From: Hyphomicrobiales bacterium
Lineage (GTDB): Bacteria; Pseudomonadota; Alphaproteobacteria; Rhizobiales; Rhizobiaceae
NCBI GenBank assembly: GCA_900468805.1
Contig: UEIF01000039.1
Location: 1 to 64,000 of the forward strand
Direction: 5' to 3'
DNA: 64,000 bases
The notes under the pieces were generated by a model. It did not search any database. It was not told the DNA's origin and saw nothing but the letters and a program-made list of their open reading frames with translations. A program made the translations under genes and the position numbers. Below are positions 50,624 through 60,149 of this stretch, piece by piece (the stretch's first letter is position 1; each line of letters starts with the position of its first letter).

Positions 50624-51373
50624 ATGGCTACGGATGAACTGATCGACGTGATCGGCAGGGAATTACAGGCATCGGCATCCGATCTGCCGCTCTACAAGCG
50701 GCTGAAATTGGCGATGGAAACTGCGATCCTCTCAAATACGCTCAAGGCCGGTGCCGTTTTGCCGGGAGAGCGCGTGCTTGCGGAGACGCTGTCGCTCTCG
50801 CGTGTGACGATACGCAAGGCATTGGCGCTGCTTGAGGAAGAGGGCTTCCTCAATCGCCGCCACGGCTTCAAGACCGAGGTCGGATCGCGTGTCGAAAAGT
50901 CTCTTTCCACGCTTACCAGCTTTTCGGAAGACATAATTGCACGTGGGCTTACTCCCGGATGTATTTGGCTTTCCAAGCAGATAAGCCGGCCTTCTCCCAC
51001 GGAAATGATGGCACTCGGGGTTGCTGGAAACAGCAACATCCTACGCATGAAGCGCATTCGCACGGCCGATGGCGTGCCAATAGCAGTCGAGATATCCACT
51101 GTCCCGGTCCGCTTTATCCCTTCGGCGAATCTGGTCGGCGACTCCCTCTACCAAGCGCTGGAGGCGCGCGGTTTTCTTCCCCAGCGCGCCGTTCAGCGCA
51201 TGCGCTCGCGGGCGGCCTCGGCGGAGGATGCGCAATATCTCGATTGCGATGCCGGGGCACCTCTGCTGATGACGGAGCGCCGCTGCTTCCTTGGTGATGG
51301 TCAGATCGTCGAATATTGCGAGAGCCGCTACAAGGGCGACGTTTACGACTTCGTGTTCGAGCTGACGCGATGA
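50624..51373 (+). CDS. GntR regulator with UTRA domain (NagR-like)
   Basis: A 249-residue HutC/NagR-type regulator: a winged helix at about 20-90 (LPGERVLAETLSLSRVTIRKALALLEEEGF) and a UTRA sugar-binding domain (about 105-245, TSFSEDIIARGLTPG, RMKRIRTADGVPIAVE). UTRA regulators of this kind often sense amino-sugar phosphates. It is followed by nanEK, with a palindrome between. Confidence 0.9.
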   Translation: MATDELIDVIGRELQASASDLPLYKRLKLAMETAILSNTLKAGAVLPGERVLAETLSLSRVTIRKALALLEEEGFLNRRHGFKTEVGSRVEKSLSTLTSFSEDIIARGLTPGCIWLSKQISRPSPTEMMALGVAGNSNILRMKRIRTADGVPIAVEISTVPVRFIPSANLVGDSLYQALEARGFLPQRAVQRMRSRAASAEDAQYLDCDAGAPLLMTERRCFLGDGQIVEYCESRYKGDVYDFVFELTR

Positions 51374-51392
51374 TACCAGTTATAAACTGGTT
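51373..51392. promoter_or_regulatory. Palindrome ACCAGTT-ATA-AACTGGT, candidate UTRA-regulator operator
   Basis: A perfect 17-base palindrome at 51375-51391 lies between the regulator stop and nanEK, followed by another CTGGT at about 51399. It shares ATACCAGT with the site at 50566. Confidence 0.6.
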
Positions 51393-51432
51393 GTAATCTG
51401 GTGCTTTCCAATTATCGTGATGCTGAAAGGGA

Positions 51433-52959
51433 GTGTCACGATTGCAGCGCGACGACATCAAGAAAAGCCTTATCGTTTCCTGCCAGCCGGTTCCCGGCGG
51501 GCCGACGGACACCGCTGACTTCGTTATCGGATTTGCGAGAGCCGCCGTCGATGCCGGTGCTAGCGCATTGCGGATCGAATCTGTCGGCTACGTAAAAGCT
51601 GTACGTCCCGCCGTGAACGTGCCGATCATCGGTATCGTCAAGCGCGATCTCGATGACAGTCCCGTGCGGATCACGCCCTTCGTTGCCGATGCCGAAGCGC
51701 TGGTCGATGCCGGCGCCGACATCGTCGCCTTCGATGCCACGGATCGTGTGCGACCGGCGTCCATCGAGGCTCTGGTGAAGGCGGTCAGAGCACGCGGCAA
51801 GCTGACGATGGCTGACTGCTCGAGCCTTGAAGATGCGCGGAGCGCCTTGGCGGCCGGGGTCGACTTCGTCGGCACGACGCTTTCCGGCTATGTTGGCGGG
51901 CCTGAGCCGATCGATCCGGATATCGACCTGATCACCGCGATGCGCACGCTCACACCTTATGTCATTGCCGAGGGCCGCATCCGCACGCCTGAGCAGGCAG
52001 CAAGCGCAGCCGAGGCCGGGGCTTTCGCCGTGGTCGTGGGCTCGGCGATCACGCGCACCGAGCACGTCACGTCGTGGTTCCGCGATGCCGTTACTACGGC
52101 CTATGATGCCGAAGGTACGCAAACGACCCTTGCCATCGATATCGGCGGCACGAAGACGATGGCAGCGCTGGTCAGAGGCAGCGAAGTGCTGGATGAAATG
52201 ACGGTGCCGACAGCACGGGAGGCTGGTCCCGATACATGGCTTGCCGCGATCGCCAGCTCTGCTCAATCATGGGCCGATCGCTATTCCCGCGTCGGCATTG
52301 CGGTTACCGGCTTCATCCAAGACGGTTGCTGGTCTGCGCTCAATCCGGCAACGCTCGGAATTCCCGACCGATACCCACTGGTTGACAAGGCAAGGATTGC
52401 TTTCGGCAAACCGGCTTTTGCGATCAACGATGCACAGGCGGCGGCTTGGGGAGAGTATCGGTTCGGTGCCGGCGAGGGTGGGGATCTGGTATTCCTCACC
52501 ATCTCGACCGGCATCGGCGGCGGCATTATCGTCAATGGTCGCGTACTGACCGGGCTTGCCGGCCATTTCGGGCTGATCCGCGGTCCGTCCGCGGGGCAAT
52601 CGCCGCTTGAAGATCAGACGTCCGGCCGGTGGATGGCTGCCGAGGCCTCAAAAGCAGGGCATCCGGGAACTGCCGCCGAGGTTTTCGAACATGCCAACAA
52701 AGGCGAGGCTTGGGCTGCCACGATCGTCTCGCAATCGGCATTTCGTGCGGCTACGCTCTGCCGTGACATCCAGATGATGCTCGATCCGAAACGTATCGTC
52801 ATCGGCGGCGGTATCGGCCTTGCAGCGGGTTATCTCGATCGCATGCGTGATTGCTTCGTGGGTGTCGATATCAGGCTGACGCCTTCTCTCGTGCCCGCCA
52901 AGCTCGGTAACCGTGCAGGCATCATTGGCGTGGCGAGCCTTGCAGTGCTGGGTAACTGA
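51433..52959 (+). CDS. nanEK: Fused ManNAc-6-phosphate epimerase / ROK kinase (NanE-NanK)
   Basis: A 508-residue bifunctional enzyme. Residues about 1-228 are a NanE TIM barrel (Lys in IGIVKRD, Glu in VIAEGRIRTPEQA) that converts ManNAc-6-P to GlcNAc-6-P. Residues about 232-508 are a ROK kinase (AIDIGGTKT, TISTGIGGGIIVNG, IVIGGGIGLA) expected to phosphorylate ManNAc. The usual ROK zinc cluster CxCGxxGC is absent: after GHFGLIRG comes PSAGQSPLEDQTSG. Start is GTG 51433 or, with better Shine-Dalgarno spacing, TTG 51442. Confidence 0.9.
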   Translation: MSRLQRDDIKKSLIVSCQPVPGGPTDTADFVIGFARAAVDAGASALRIESVGYVKAVRPAVNVPIIGIVKRDLDDSPVRITPFVADAEALVDAGADIVAFDATDRVRPASIEALVKAVRARGKLTMADCSSLEDARSALAAGVDFVGTTLSGYVGGPEPIDPDIDLITAMRTLTPYVIAEGRIRTPEQAASAAEAGAFAVVVGSAITRTEHVTSWFRDAVTTAYDAEGTQTTLAIDIGGTKTMAALVRGSEVLDEMTVPTAREAGPDTWLAAIASSAQSWADRYSRVGIAVTGFIQDGCWSALNPATLGIPDRYPLVDKARIAFGKPAFAINDAQAAAWGEYRFGAGEGGDLVFLTISTGIGGGIIVNGRVLTGLAGHFGLIRGPSAGQSPLEDQTSGRWMAAEASKAGHPGTAAEVFEHANKGEAWAATIVSQSAFRAATLCRDIQMMLDPKRIVIGGGIGLAAGYLDRMRDCFVGVDIRLTPSLVPAKLGNRAGIIGVASLAVLGN

Positions 52960-53009
52960 TGAATTCCGGAAGACATCGATCCTAACCTAACAAAAAAGAG
53001 GGAACTACG

Positions 53010-54341
53010 ATGACATTGAAAAGAAAGACCTTATCCGCGCTTGCCCTGCTTCTGGCAAGCGTTGCTCTACCAGGGACCTCGAATGCGACTGTGACCGTTC
53101 TCGGCTGGCCTGGCGGCTCGGAAGAAACGGCGCTCCGCGCAACTGTCGAAACGTACAATAAAACAGCCGGCATCAGCGACGCCGACAAGGTCGAGCTCCT
53201 GTTCTTCAATCGAGAAGGTTTCTTCGACAAATTGCAGGCCGACATGGCAGCGGGATCGACCGCGTTTGACATCAACCTCGTTGCTACCTACTCGATCGGC
53301 CGCTACGCGCCCTACATGGAGCCTGTCGATCTCGGCGATGGCGCTGCGAAGACGTTCGGCGATTCCGTTCTGAAGACGATGCAGTTCGACGGTAAGCAGT
53401 ACGGCGTGCCGACGGACCTGTCGCTGCACTTCATGTATTATCGCAAAGATCTGATCGATGCGCTGATGAAGGACGATGCGGCCAAGAAGAAGTATGCAGA
53501 AATCGCCAAGCAGTATCTCGGCAAGGAATTGCAGCCGAAGGATCCAGACAGCTGGACCTGGGACGACTGGGCGGCGACGGCTCTCTATTTCTCCAAGCAG
53601 GTGAATTCCGAAAGCCCCGTCCGTTACGGCACCGTCCTGCAGATGAAGAACCTGCTTTTCAACATGATGGTGTTTCAGTCCTTGCCACGCTCCTACGGTG
53701 GAAACTGGACCGATGAGGAGGGCAATATCACTGTCGATTCCAACGCTTACAAGACCGGTCTCGAACTCTACAAGAAGCTTTACGACGCCGGCACTTCGCC
53801 TAAGGATTCATTGAGTTACGAATATGCCGAGACAAATGCAGCCTTCGGTTCCGGGCAGGCCGCAACAGCACTTCAGTGGAACGCTGCTGCCGCAGATCTC
53901 ACCAGTGCGGAGAAAAACCCTGCCGTTGCTGAAGTCACCGGCATCGTAGCGCCGCCGGCTGGGCCGGATGGTCGCGCCGATCATATTCACGGCCTCGGCC
54001 TCGGCCTGAACAAGAACGCAAAGAACAAGGACGGCGCAGTCAAATTCCTGAAATGGCTGGCGACCGAGGATGCCGCCTTGCTCTATGCCCGACAGGGCGG
54101 TTCTCCAGCCCTCACGCCTGACGTGGTGGCGAAAGTGGCCAAGGAACGACCGGATCTCGTCAAGCTCGGCGAGTTCGCCAGCAAATACGGCTACGTGATG
54201 AACGGTGCGACGTCGGCCAACGCACTCTCCGTCTATGAACTGCAGGCGAAGGAGTTCACCGGCTATTGGTCAGGTCAGCAGAACCTCGACGATGCGCTGG
54301 CTCACACCAAGGCCGGAATGCAGGACCTCCTGAAGAAGTGA
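53010..54341 (+). CDS. Family-1 (sugar) ABC transporter substrate-binding protein
   Basis: A 443-residue binding protein with a Sec signal peptide (cleavage near residue 26, TSNA) and SBP_bac_1 features: DINLVATYSIGRYAPYMEPVD, KQYGVPTDLSLHFMYYRKDL, late GLGLGLNKNAKNKDGAVKFLKWLAT. AGGGAAC is the ribosome site. It probably binds an amino sugar or its oligosaccharide, given nanEK upstream (inference). Confidence 0.9.
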   Translation: MTLKRKTLSALALLLASVALPGTSNATVTVLGWPGGSEETALRATVETYNKTAGISDADKVELLFFNREGFFDKLQADMAAGSTAFDINLVATYSIGRYAPYMEPVDLGDGAAKTFGDSVLKTMQFDGKQYGVPTDLSLHFMYYRKDLIDALMKDDAAKKKYAEIAKQYLGKELQPKDPDSWTWDDWAATALYFSKQVNSESPVRYGTVLQMKNLLFNMMVFQSLPRSYGGNWTDEEGNITVDSNAYKTGLELYKKLYDAGTSPKDSLSYEYAETNAAFGSGQAATALQWNAAAADLTSAEKNPAVAEVTGIVAPPAGPDGRADHIHGLGLGLNKNAKNKDGAVKFLKWLATEDAALLYARQGGSPALTPDVVAKVAKERPDLVKLGEFASKYGYVMNGATSANALSVYELQAKEFTGYWSGQQNLDDALAHTKAGMQDLLKK

Positions 54342-54346
54342 TACCC

Positions 54347-54380
54347 GCCGGACGCCTTGCCTCATTGCAAGGCGTCCGGC
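54347..54380 (+). terminator. Strong hairpin after the binding-protein gene
   Basis: GCCGGACGCCTTGC (54347-54360) pairs perfectly over 14 bases with 54367-54380 around a six-base loop. No T-run follows. Such hairpins often protect the binding-protein message so that it outnumbers the permeases. Confidence 0.75.
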
Positions 54381-54397
54381 CCATCCAGCGGATCGAA

Positions 54398-55264
54398 ATG
54401 GCTATCATAAAACGTGCCGAGGCAAGGGCCTATCTCACGCCGCTCGTGGGGTTCCTGTTGCTGTTTCTCGGCTTTCCTGCAGTCATCAATCTCATCTATT
54501 CGGTCTCGACCGTCGACTTCCAGACCCTGCGAAGTCCGACGCTGAGCGGCTTCGGCAATTACCTTGCCGTGCTTTCCGACCGAGATTTCTGGCGCGCCAC
54601 GTCCTTTTCCCTGCGCTTCGGCATTCTGACGGCGCTTATCGAATGCCTGCTCGGGCTGTTTCTAGCGATCTTCCTGGCACCTCTTCTTTCCAAGCGATCG
54701 GTATTGATGGCGCCACTTATGCTGCCGCTGATGGTGGCGCCTGCCATGATCGGCCTAATGTACCGGCTCGTTCTGCACGAATTTGCCGGGCCGGTGCCCT
54801 ATTATCTCTTCGCGTGGTTCGGCGACAGTCCGGCTTTCCTCGATGTCGCTCATGCGTTCTGGACGCTGATCGTGGTCGAAACACTGCAATGGACACCATT
54901 CGCCTTTCTACTCTTTTACATGGCCTATATCGCAGTGCCGATCGACGTGCGGGAAGCCGCCACGCTCGACGGTGCCTCGGCCATCAAGGTTCTCTGGTTC
55001 GTCGAATTGCCGCTGATGCTGCCGACGCTAGTGATCGCCTTCTTCATCCGTTTCATCGACGGCTTTCGCGTCTTCGACAACGTTTATGCGCTGACCGGCA
55101 GCGGTGCAGGCGGCTCGACGACATCATTGTCGATCTACATCTATCAGGCGTTCTTCAAGGAGGGCGCGATCGGCAAGGCGGTGGCGGCTTCCGTCGTCCT
55201 CTTCCTGACGTCGCTGGCCGTACTCTATGGCCTCAACTGGCTTGCCCGCCGCAGGGGGAAATAA
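54398..55264 (+). CDS. Sugar ABC transporter permease (MalF type)
   Basis: A 288-residue permease with six membrane helices and the cytoplasmic EAA loop EAATLDGASAIKVLWFVELPL. Start MAIIKR at 54398 lies just past the long hairpin; the open frame upstream overlaps the binding-protein gene. Partner of the permease at 55268. Confidence 0.9.
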   Translation: MAIIKRAEARAYLTPLVGFLLLFLGFPAVINLIYSVSTVDFQTLRSPTLSGFGNYLAVLSDRDFWRATSFSLRFGILTALIECLLGLFLAIFLAPLLSKRSVLMAPLMLPLMVAPAMIGLMYRLVLHEFAGPVPYYLFAWFGDSPAFLDVAHAFWTLIVVETLQWTPFAFLLFYMAYIAVPIDVREAATLDGASAIKVLWFVELPLMLPTLVIAFFIRFIDGFRVFDNVYALTGSGAGGSTTSLSIYIYQAFFKEGAIGKAVAASVVLFLTSLAVLYGLNWLARRRGK

Positions 55265-55267
55265 GCC

Positions 55268-56089
55268 ATGATGAACGCGCTCCGCTGGATCGTCTTTGCT
55301 ATCGCCGCTCTTGCAATGAATTTTCCCGTCATCGTCACGCTCGTCACGTCGTTCAAAAGCGCGCGCGAACTTTCAATCAATCCCGGTTTATGGATCAACC
55401 AGCCGACCTTTGAAAATTACCTGCGGGTTTTGACACAGACCGATCGTTTCAACATCTATTCCTACCTCTGGAACAGTACCGTCGCTTCCCTGATCGGCAC
55501 CGGACTTGCGATCCTGCTCGCCTTTCCGGCGGCCTATGCGATTGCAAGGAGCGAGGTGGGCAAACACACGCTGCTGCCGATCGTCATTAATCTGCGTGCC
55601 GTACCGCTCATCATATTCGCAATCCCGCTTTATATGATGTACCAGTTTCTGGGCCTGCTCGACACTCAGCTTGGTCTCGGCCTGATCCTGACCATCGTCA
55701 ACACGCCGCTGGCGCTCGTCATCCTCGTCAATGCGATTTCCGACGTTCCGCTCGAACTGGACGAGGCGGCGAGGGTAGACGGGGCAAGTTCGTGGCAGAT
55801 CATGCTCAGCATCATCCGGCCGGTTGTGCGGCCTGCACTGGTGACGACTTTCATCTTCGGCTTCATCACCGCCTGGAACGAGTTCCTCTTCGGTTTGATG
55901 CTGACGACAAACAAGGCTGTTCCGATGACGGTCGGTGCATCGTTCTTCTTTGCGGCAAGCGGCGGCGGCGTCCAGTGGGGCACAGCGTCTGCGGTCATGG
56001 TCCTCGGCGCCTTGCCTCCAGTCTTCCTTGGCCTGCTGATGTATCGGCAGATTTCGGGTTCGATGACGGCGGGGGCTATCAAAGGCTAG
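55268..56089 (+). CDS. Sugar ABC transporter permease (MalG type)
   Basis: A 273-residue permease with six membrane helices and EAA loop DEAARVDGASSWQIMLSIIRPVV. It starts three bases after its partner. No ATPase gene follows; the next 445 bases hold no gene, so the transporter must borrow an ATPase from elsewhere. Confidence 0.9.
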   Translation: MMNALRWIVFAIAALAMNFPVIVTLVTSFKSARELSINPGLWINQPTFENYLRVLTQTDRFNIYSYLWNSTVASLIGTGLAILLAFPAAYAIARSEVGKHTLLPIVINLRAVPLIIFAIPLYMMYQFLGLLDTQLGLGLILTIVNTPLALVILVNAISDVPLELDEAARVDGASSWQIMLSIIRPVVRPALVTTFIFGFITAWNEFLFGLMLTTNKAVPMTVGASFFFAASGGGVQWGTASAVMVLGALPPVFLGLLMYRQISGSMTAGAIKG

Positions 56090-56534
56090 GCAAGACATTT
56101 GAATGACAAACCGGAGGAATTGCGCGCCTTCCATGGTTGTTTGCCCCGACTTGAGTGAATCAGCATAAAATCCACGCGTGTTCGGAGTTTGAACAACTTC
56201 AATAGCGGCATGACATCCCAGTGCCTCGCCACTTGGAGCTGATTGTCAGAATCCTGTTTCCCGACCGATAGAACGACATGGGTCCCTTTCCTGCGTTATT
56301 GCGTATTCGAGTTGATGGTCCCTGACCTTAGACGGGGGCGCCAGTTCGTATCTCATCAAGAGCAAGAAAAGCAGAACCAACTGGGCTGACATCGCCTCAA
56401 ATCAACGGCAAAATCCTCTTTTTCCAGCAGTCCTTCGATGCTTCCCATCGCGAGGAGATCATGTGGCCGATTGCAGCTCTTCGGAATAAACGATCGAGGC
56501 TCTCAACAAGCAAGGAAGCCGGGTCGCCGAATCT
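56090..56534. other. Gene-free stretch after the sugar transporter
   Basis: 445 bases with no supported gene, promoter or RNA. Lower GC than neighbours. It marks the boundary between the catabolic operons and the remnant-rich right end. Confidence 0.5.
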
Positions 56535-57300
56535 TCAAAAGGTCTCCACGACGTGAAAGCCCCATTGATCCATGGAATCGATCCAGAAATAATGCTCGCC
56601 TGTCGGGTCAGCGGGGTCCTTGAGGATTGCGACACAATTACGCCCGGTGAGCCACCAGTCGCAAAGGCCGTTCTGCTCCACCGTCGCCATGCCGCCGCTC
56701 ACGGTCTCTCCCTTGTACACATAGCTGGAGACACCGTCGGCGCCGGTCGTCCTCCGGATCACTGAGCCATCCAGCAGGTTGACGCCTTCGACGGTGTGTC
56801 CGAGGATCAGACCCCTGATCTCGTCATCCGTTAAAGGCTCAGCGCCGTTGTTGTCAAAGTTTGCTGGCAATCGCCGGATGCCAGCCTTGGCCAGAGCATT
56901 GAGAAGCCTGCTACTGTCGGCGGGGTTCTTGTAGGGGAAGGTTTCGAGGGCAAGCAGGAGGTTTGCATCCATGCCATGCATCTCTTGTGCCTGGATGTTT
57001 AGCTGGGCGACGGTGCTCGACGCCTGATCCATCCTGTCGAGCTGCACCAGGCTTGCGACTTTTCGAGACCGGATCGACGCGGTCGGCGGCTTCGGCAAAA
57101 GCCAAGGCCTCGCCCGGGCGGCCGGCGAAAGACATGGCGTTGGACATCGCTTCATAGGCGGCGGGATCGCTTGGGTCGAGCGAAATGGCTTTGGCTGCCG
57201 CGTCGACGGCCTGATCCTGCCTGGACTGATAACGGTTACTTACGAGGGGCTGACCCTCAAAGAGGGTGAGCGATTGCTTCTTATCAAAGGCGAGTTCGAA
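56535..57300 (-). pseudogene. TPR-repeat protein remnant with frameshift
   Basis: Two minus-strand frames join into one protein: AVDAAAKAISLDPSDPAAYEAMSNAMSFAGRPGEAL (TPR units, about 57240-57080), then after a frame change near 57070 KVASLVQLDRMDQASSTVAQL and a long conserved-looking tail ending WGFHVVETF at 56535. Such repeats occur at the end of rhizobial adenylate-cyclase-like proteins. No intact start is seen; the N-terminal part is missing. Confidence 0.65.
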
Positions 57301-57438
57301 TCCGCCGACGAACCCATGAAACTGGTCGCCGAATACACCCAGTTCCAACCTCTCTTCATAATGTTCAGTCGTTCGGATTCTAAAAGCCCCAAGGCGATGC
57401 CTGGCAGGACGGTATGCCATGTATCGAAACGGCAAGAG

Positions 57439-58038
57439 TTACCGCAGTGCCGTCACGATGCCCATCGCGATTAAGGCCGGCCCCGCTACGAGGTGGAGGT
57501 GCGTGAGAAGCTGGCTCGGGAGGCGCTGGCGCAAGAGCCACGCTGATCCGCTCATAGTCCAGTACCAGGAGAGCGTGCCGAGGCCCACACCGCAGACGAT
57601 CAGGATGTGGAAGAGTCCGCCGATTTCATCGGTCAGCGCGAGGGAGCCGGCGAAGGCGAGATAGGGCAGCAGCGTCATAGGGTTCGCCAGTGCCAACCCC
57701 GCACCGGCAAAAAATGAACCAAATTCACCCTTGGTTAGTGTCTTGTTGTCCCGGGCACTAGGGTGTCGGAATAGCGTCCATATACCTATCAGTACAAAGA
57801 CCATCCCGGAGAAGACATGAGATTGCGTTTGAAAGCCGGCGAAGGGTGCGGCCGAGATATGGGCACCAAATACCGCCAAGGTCGCATAGAGACCATGGGT
57901 CGTTGCTGCGCCTGCACCACTTGCCAAACCAGGTCCCACCCCTCGCACGAGACTCTGCTCGAGGCACATCATGCTGACCGGCCCGAACGGCATAGCGATC
58001 GACAGCCCGAAGACGAAGCTTGAGATAAAATGATCCAC
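57439..58038 (-). CDS. LysE-family exporter
   Basis: A 199-residue membrane protein with six hydrophobic segments and the family start FVFGLSIAMPFGPVSMMCLEQSLVRG. LysE/RhtB proteins export amino acids or similar small molecules. Start GTG at 58038 gives the normal length; a longer frame upstream exists. It is divergent from the LuxR-type regulator. Confidence 0.85.
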   Translation of the reverse strand: MDHFISSFVFGLSIAMPFGPVSMMCLEQSLVRGVGPGLASGAGAATTHGLYATLAVFGAHISAAPFAGFQTQSHVFSGMVFVLIGIWTLFRHPSARDNKTLTKGEFGSFFAGAGLALANPMTLLPYLAFAGSLALTDEIGGLFHILIVCGVGLGTLSWYWTMSGSAWLLRQRLPSQLLTHLHLVAGPALIAMGIVTALR

Positions 58039-58249
58039 ACCCACCCCTCTCGGTGTTCCCTGAGAATGCGCTCTTTTAAATGGCACCCTCCTTGGCATTC
58101 TTGTTTTGACGATCGACACGTCACAAACAGAAGAAGATCATCCCGATTCCGGCTCTGCATCACCTGAACGAGTAGTGCTTGTTAAAATTTCAGCACCACG
58201 TTATCGTCTCACGGCAAGATTAGCGTCGGTCACGCGTCGGGGCGTTTGG

Positions 58250-59395
58250 ATGAAACCTTCAACATCGGAGCTGGACGGCTTATCGGAGATCATCGGCCTG
58301 ATCTACGATACTGTTCTCGATGAGACGCTTTGGCAGGAGACGCTACAGAAGATCTGTGACTATACTGGCGGCAGCGCTTCTCGCATCTATTGGCGTGATG
58401 CGACCAACGGGATGGGCGAGACCGTCTATTCCTGGGGGATCGCGCCAGATTTTCTCCGCTTGTATCGTGAGAAATTCGTCACCCTCAATCCCACTTACCC
58501 AGCGTCAATCTTCATCAAACCGGGAGACGTGTTTTCGAGCCGTGATCTCGTTCCGTCAGAAGAGTTTCAGGCCAGCCGTTTCTTTCGTGAATGGGCAGCT
58601 CCGCAAGGCTTTTTGGACGCGGCCATCTTCAACATTCAACGCTACGAGGCCAGCGCCGCGGCTTTCACCGTCATTACTGGCGATGGCTATGGTCTCGTGG
58701 ACGAGAACTTGCGGGTGAGGCTGAAGAGGCTGGCGCCGCATCTGCAACGCTCCGCCCTAATTCGCCGCGAATTTGGCAGACACGAAAAGCGTATTCTCTC
58801 GCTGGAAGCGGCGCTGAACCGGGTGGAGGCCGGCGTGTTCATTCTCGATCCAGGCGGCCGAGTGACCTGGACTAACCAGAGTGCGCAATCGCTTCTAGCC
58901 ATGGGCGACATCGTCCGCGACGACGCGTTCGGCCTAACACTCTCCGACCCAAACGCCCATCGCCTGCTTCGCGAGGTGTTGTCGGGCGATCGTGGGCAGC
59001 CGGAGCAACTTCTTCTAGACCGCCCTGCGCTGATCAAGTTGATCGACAGTCAGGGCGGCGAATGGATCGCCTCTCTGATGCAACTGGTGCCGCATTCGCA
59101 AACGCAAGCCGCCTTCGAGCGGGTCGGTCGGTCGGCGCGCGCAGCATTGTTCGTGCGCCGCGCGGAGGCCGTGCCGAGATCCGGAGTTGAGGCCTGTGCA
59201 AACCTTTATGGCCTGACGCCCTCCGAGATGCGTGTTCTTCAAGCCGCGCTGGACATTCACACCGTCGCGGAGATGGCGAGCGCGCTAGGGGTTTCGCCGA
59301 ACACCATCAAGAAGCATTTGTCTGCGATCTTCGCGAAGATGGGTGTCAGCCGCCGCGCGGGTCTCATCCGCCTCGTCTTGGCTGCCCGCCCTTAA
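58250..59395 (+). CDS. LuxR-family regulator with PAS-like sensor domain
   Basis: A 381-residue regulator: an N-terminal sensor region (about 1-190), a PAS-like segment (about 205-300, VFILDPGGRVTWTNQSAQSLL) and a C-terminal LuxR helix-turn-helix (about 318-378, YGLTPSEMRVLQAALDIHTVAEMASALGVSPNTIKKHLSAIFAKMG). ATG at 58250 is chosen; further upstream codons are possible. It may control the divergent LysE gene (inference). Confidence 0.85.
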   Translation: MKPSTSELDGLSEIIGLIYDTVLDETLWQETLQKICDYTGGSASRIYWRDATNGMGETVYSWGIAPDFLRLYREKFVTLNPTYPASIFIKPGDVFSSRDLVPSEEFQASRFFREWAAPQGFLDAAIFNIQRYEASAAAFTVITGDGYGLVDENLRVRLKRLAPHLQRSALIRREFGRHEKRILSLEAALNRVEAGVFILDPGGRVTWTNQSAQSLLAMGDIVRDDAFGLTLSDPNAHRLLREVLSGDRGQPEQLLLDRPALIKLIDSQGGEWIASLMQLVPHSQTQAAFERVGRSARAALFVRRAEAVPRSGVEACANLYGLTPSEMRVLQAALDIHTVAEMASALGVSPNTIKKHLSAIFAKMGVSRRAGLIRLVLAARP

Positions 59396-59702
59396 TCCGA
59401 ACGTCGCACAAAGTGGCTACCGGCCAAGCATAGGTGCCAACCGCGTCCTCGCAAGCGAAGCAGCCGATCTCTGCCAACTCCGCCCGACAATGCCGCAAAA
59501 CCGGAAAATCGACGAAGCTAACAGCAAGGGCGATCCGTGCTGTACGGGCAGGAAGGATTGGGTCGCTCCTCTCCCGCGTGAGCCCAGCCCGCTCAAGACC
59601 GTTCGGGCGATTCAGGATGGTCCTTATGTGCTGACTCATACGGTCGCTGACGTCCACGGGGCGCATCCTCGAAATGAATGGGCCGGACGGTTCGTGCTAT
59701 CG
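59396..59702. other. Gene-free stretch between luxR and the toxin gene
   Basis: 307 bases; open frames here have non-protein-like composition and I see no promoter or RNA. Confidence 0.5.
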
Positions 59703-60149
59703 TCATCTATCGGCCTCCCGGCTAGGCGCACTGCGCAGCGGATTGAGGATCTCGATGCCTTCGAAATCCTTCTCGTTGTCCGTGACGACGACGCAGCCAT
59801 TCGCCTCTGCCACTGCCGCGATGATGGTGTCGAGGCCGCTTCGCGGCCGGCCTTTGGTCTTGCCGTTTGCCATGAGCCTTCCCCATGCGAGGGCTGCCTT
59901 TTCGTCAAAGGACAGCACCCGCCCGGCAAAGAGCGCCTGCAGCCCTGTTGGGCCAGCAAACCAGAATTCGAGTTGGTCACGCCGCTTTCCGGCTTGCTTC
60001 TCCAGAACGCCGCGATGGACTTCGGCGACCGTGAATGAGGCGATGAAGAGGTCGTCGTCCACCTGCTCTGCCATCCAGGCGATCAAGGATTCCGAGGGGA
60101 CCGGCTTTGTGAAGTTGCTGATGATGTTGGTGTCGAGAAGATACCGCAT
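59703..60149 (-). CDS. VapC-type PIN-domain toxin
   Basis: A 148-residue PIN ribonuclease: first Asp in LLDTNIIS, Glu in TVAEVHRGV, and late acidic residues in GLDTIIAAVAEANGCVVVTDNEKDF. It normally cuts tRNA or rRNA. Its ATG overlaps the antitoxin stop (TGATG). Confidence 0.9.
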   Translation of the reverse strand: MRYLLDTNIISNFTKPVPSESLIAWMAEQVDDDLFIASFTVAEVHRGVLEKQAGKRRDQLEFWFAGPTGLQALFAGRVLSFDEKAALAWGRLMANGKTKGRPRSGLDTIIAAVAEANGCVVVTDNEKDFEGIEILNPLRSAPSREADR

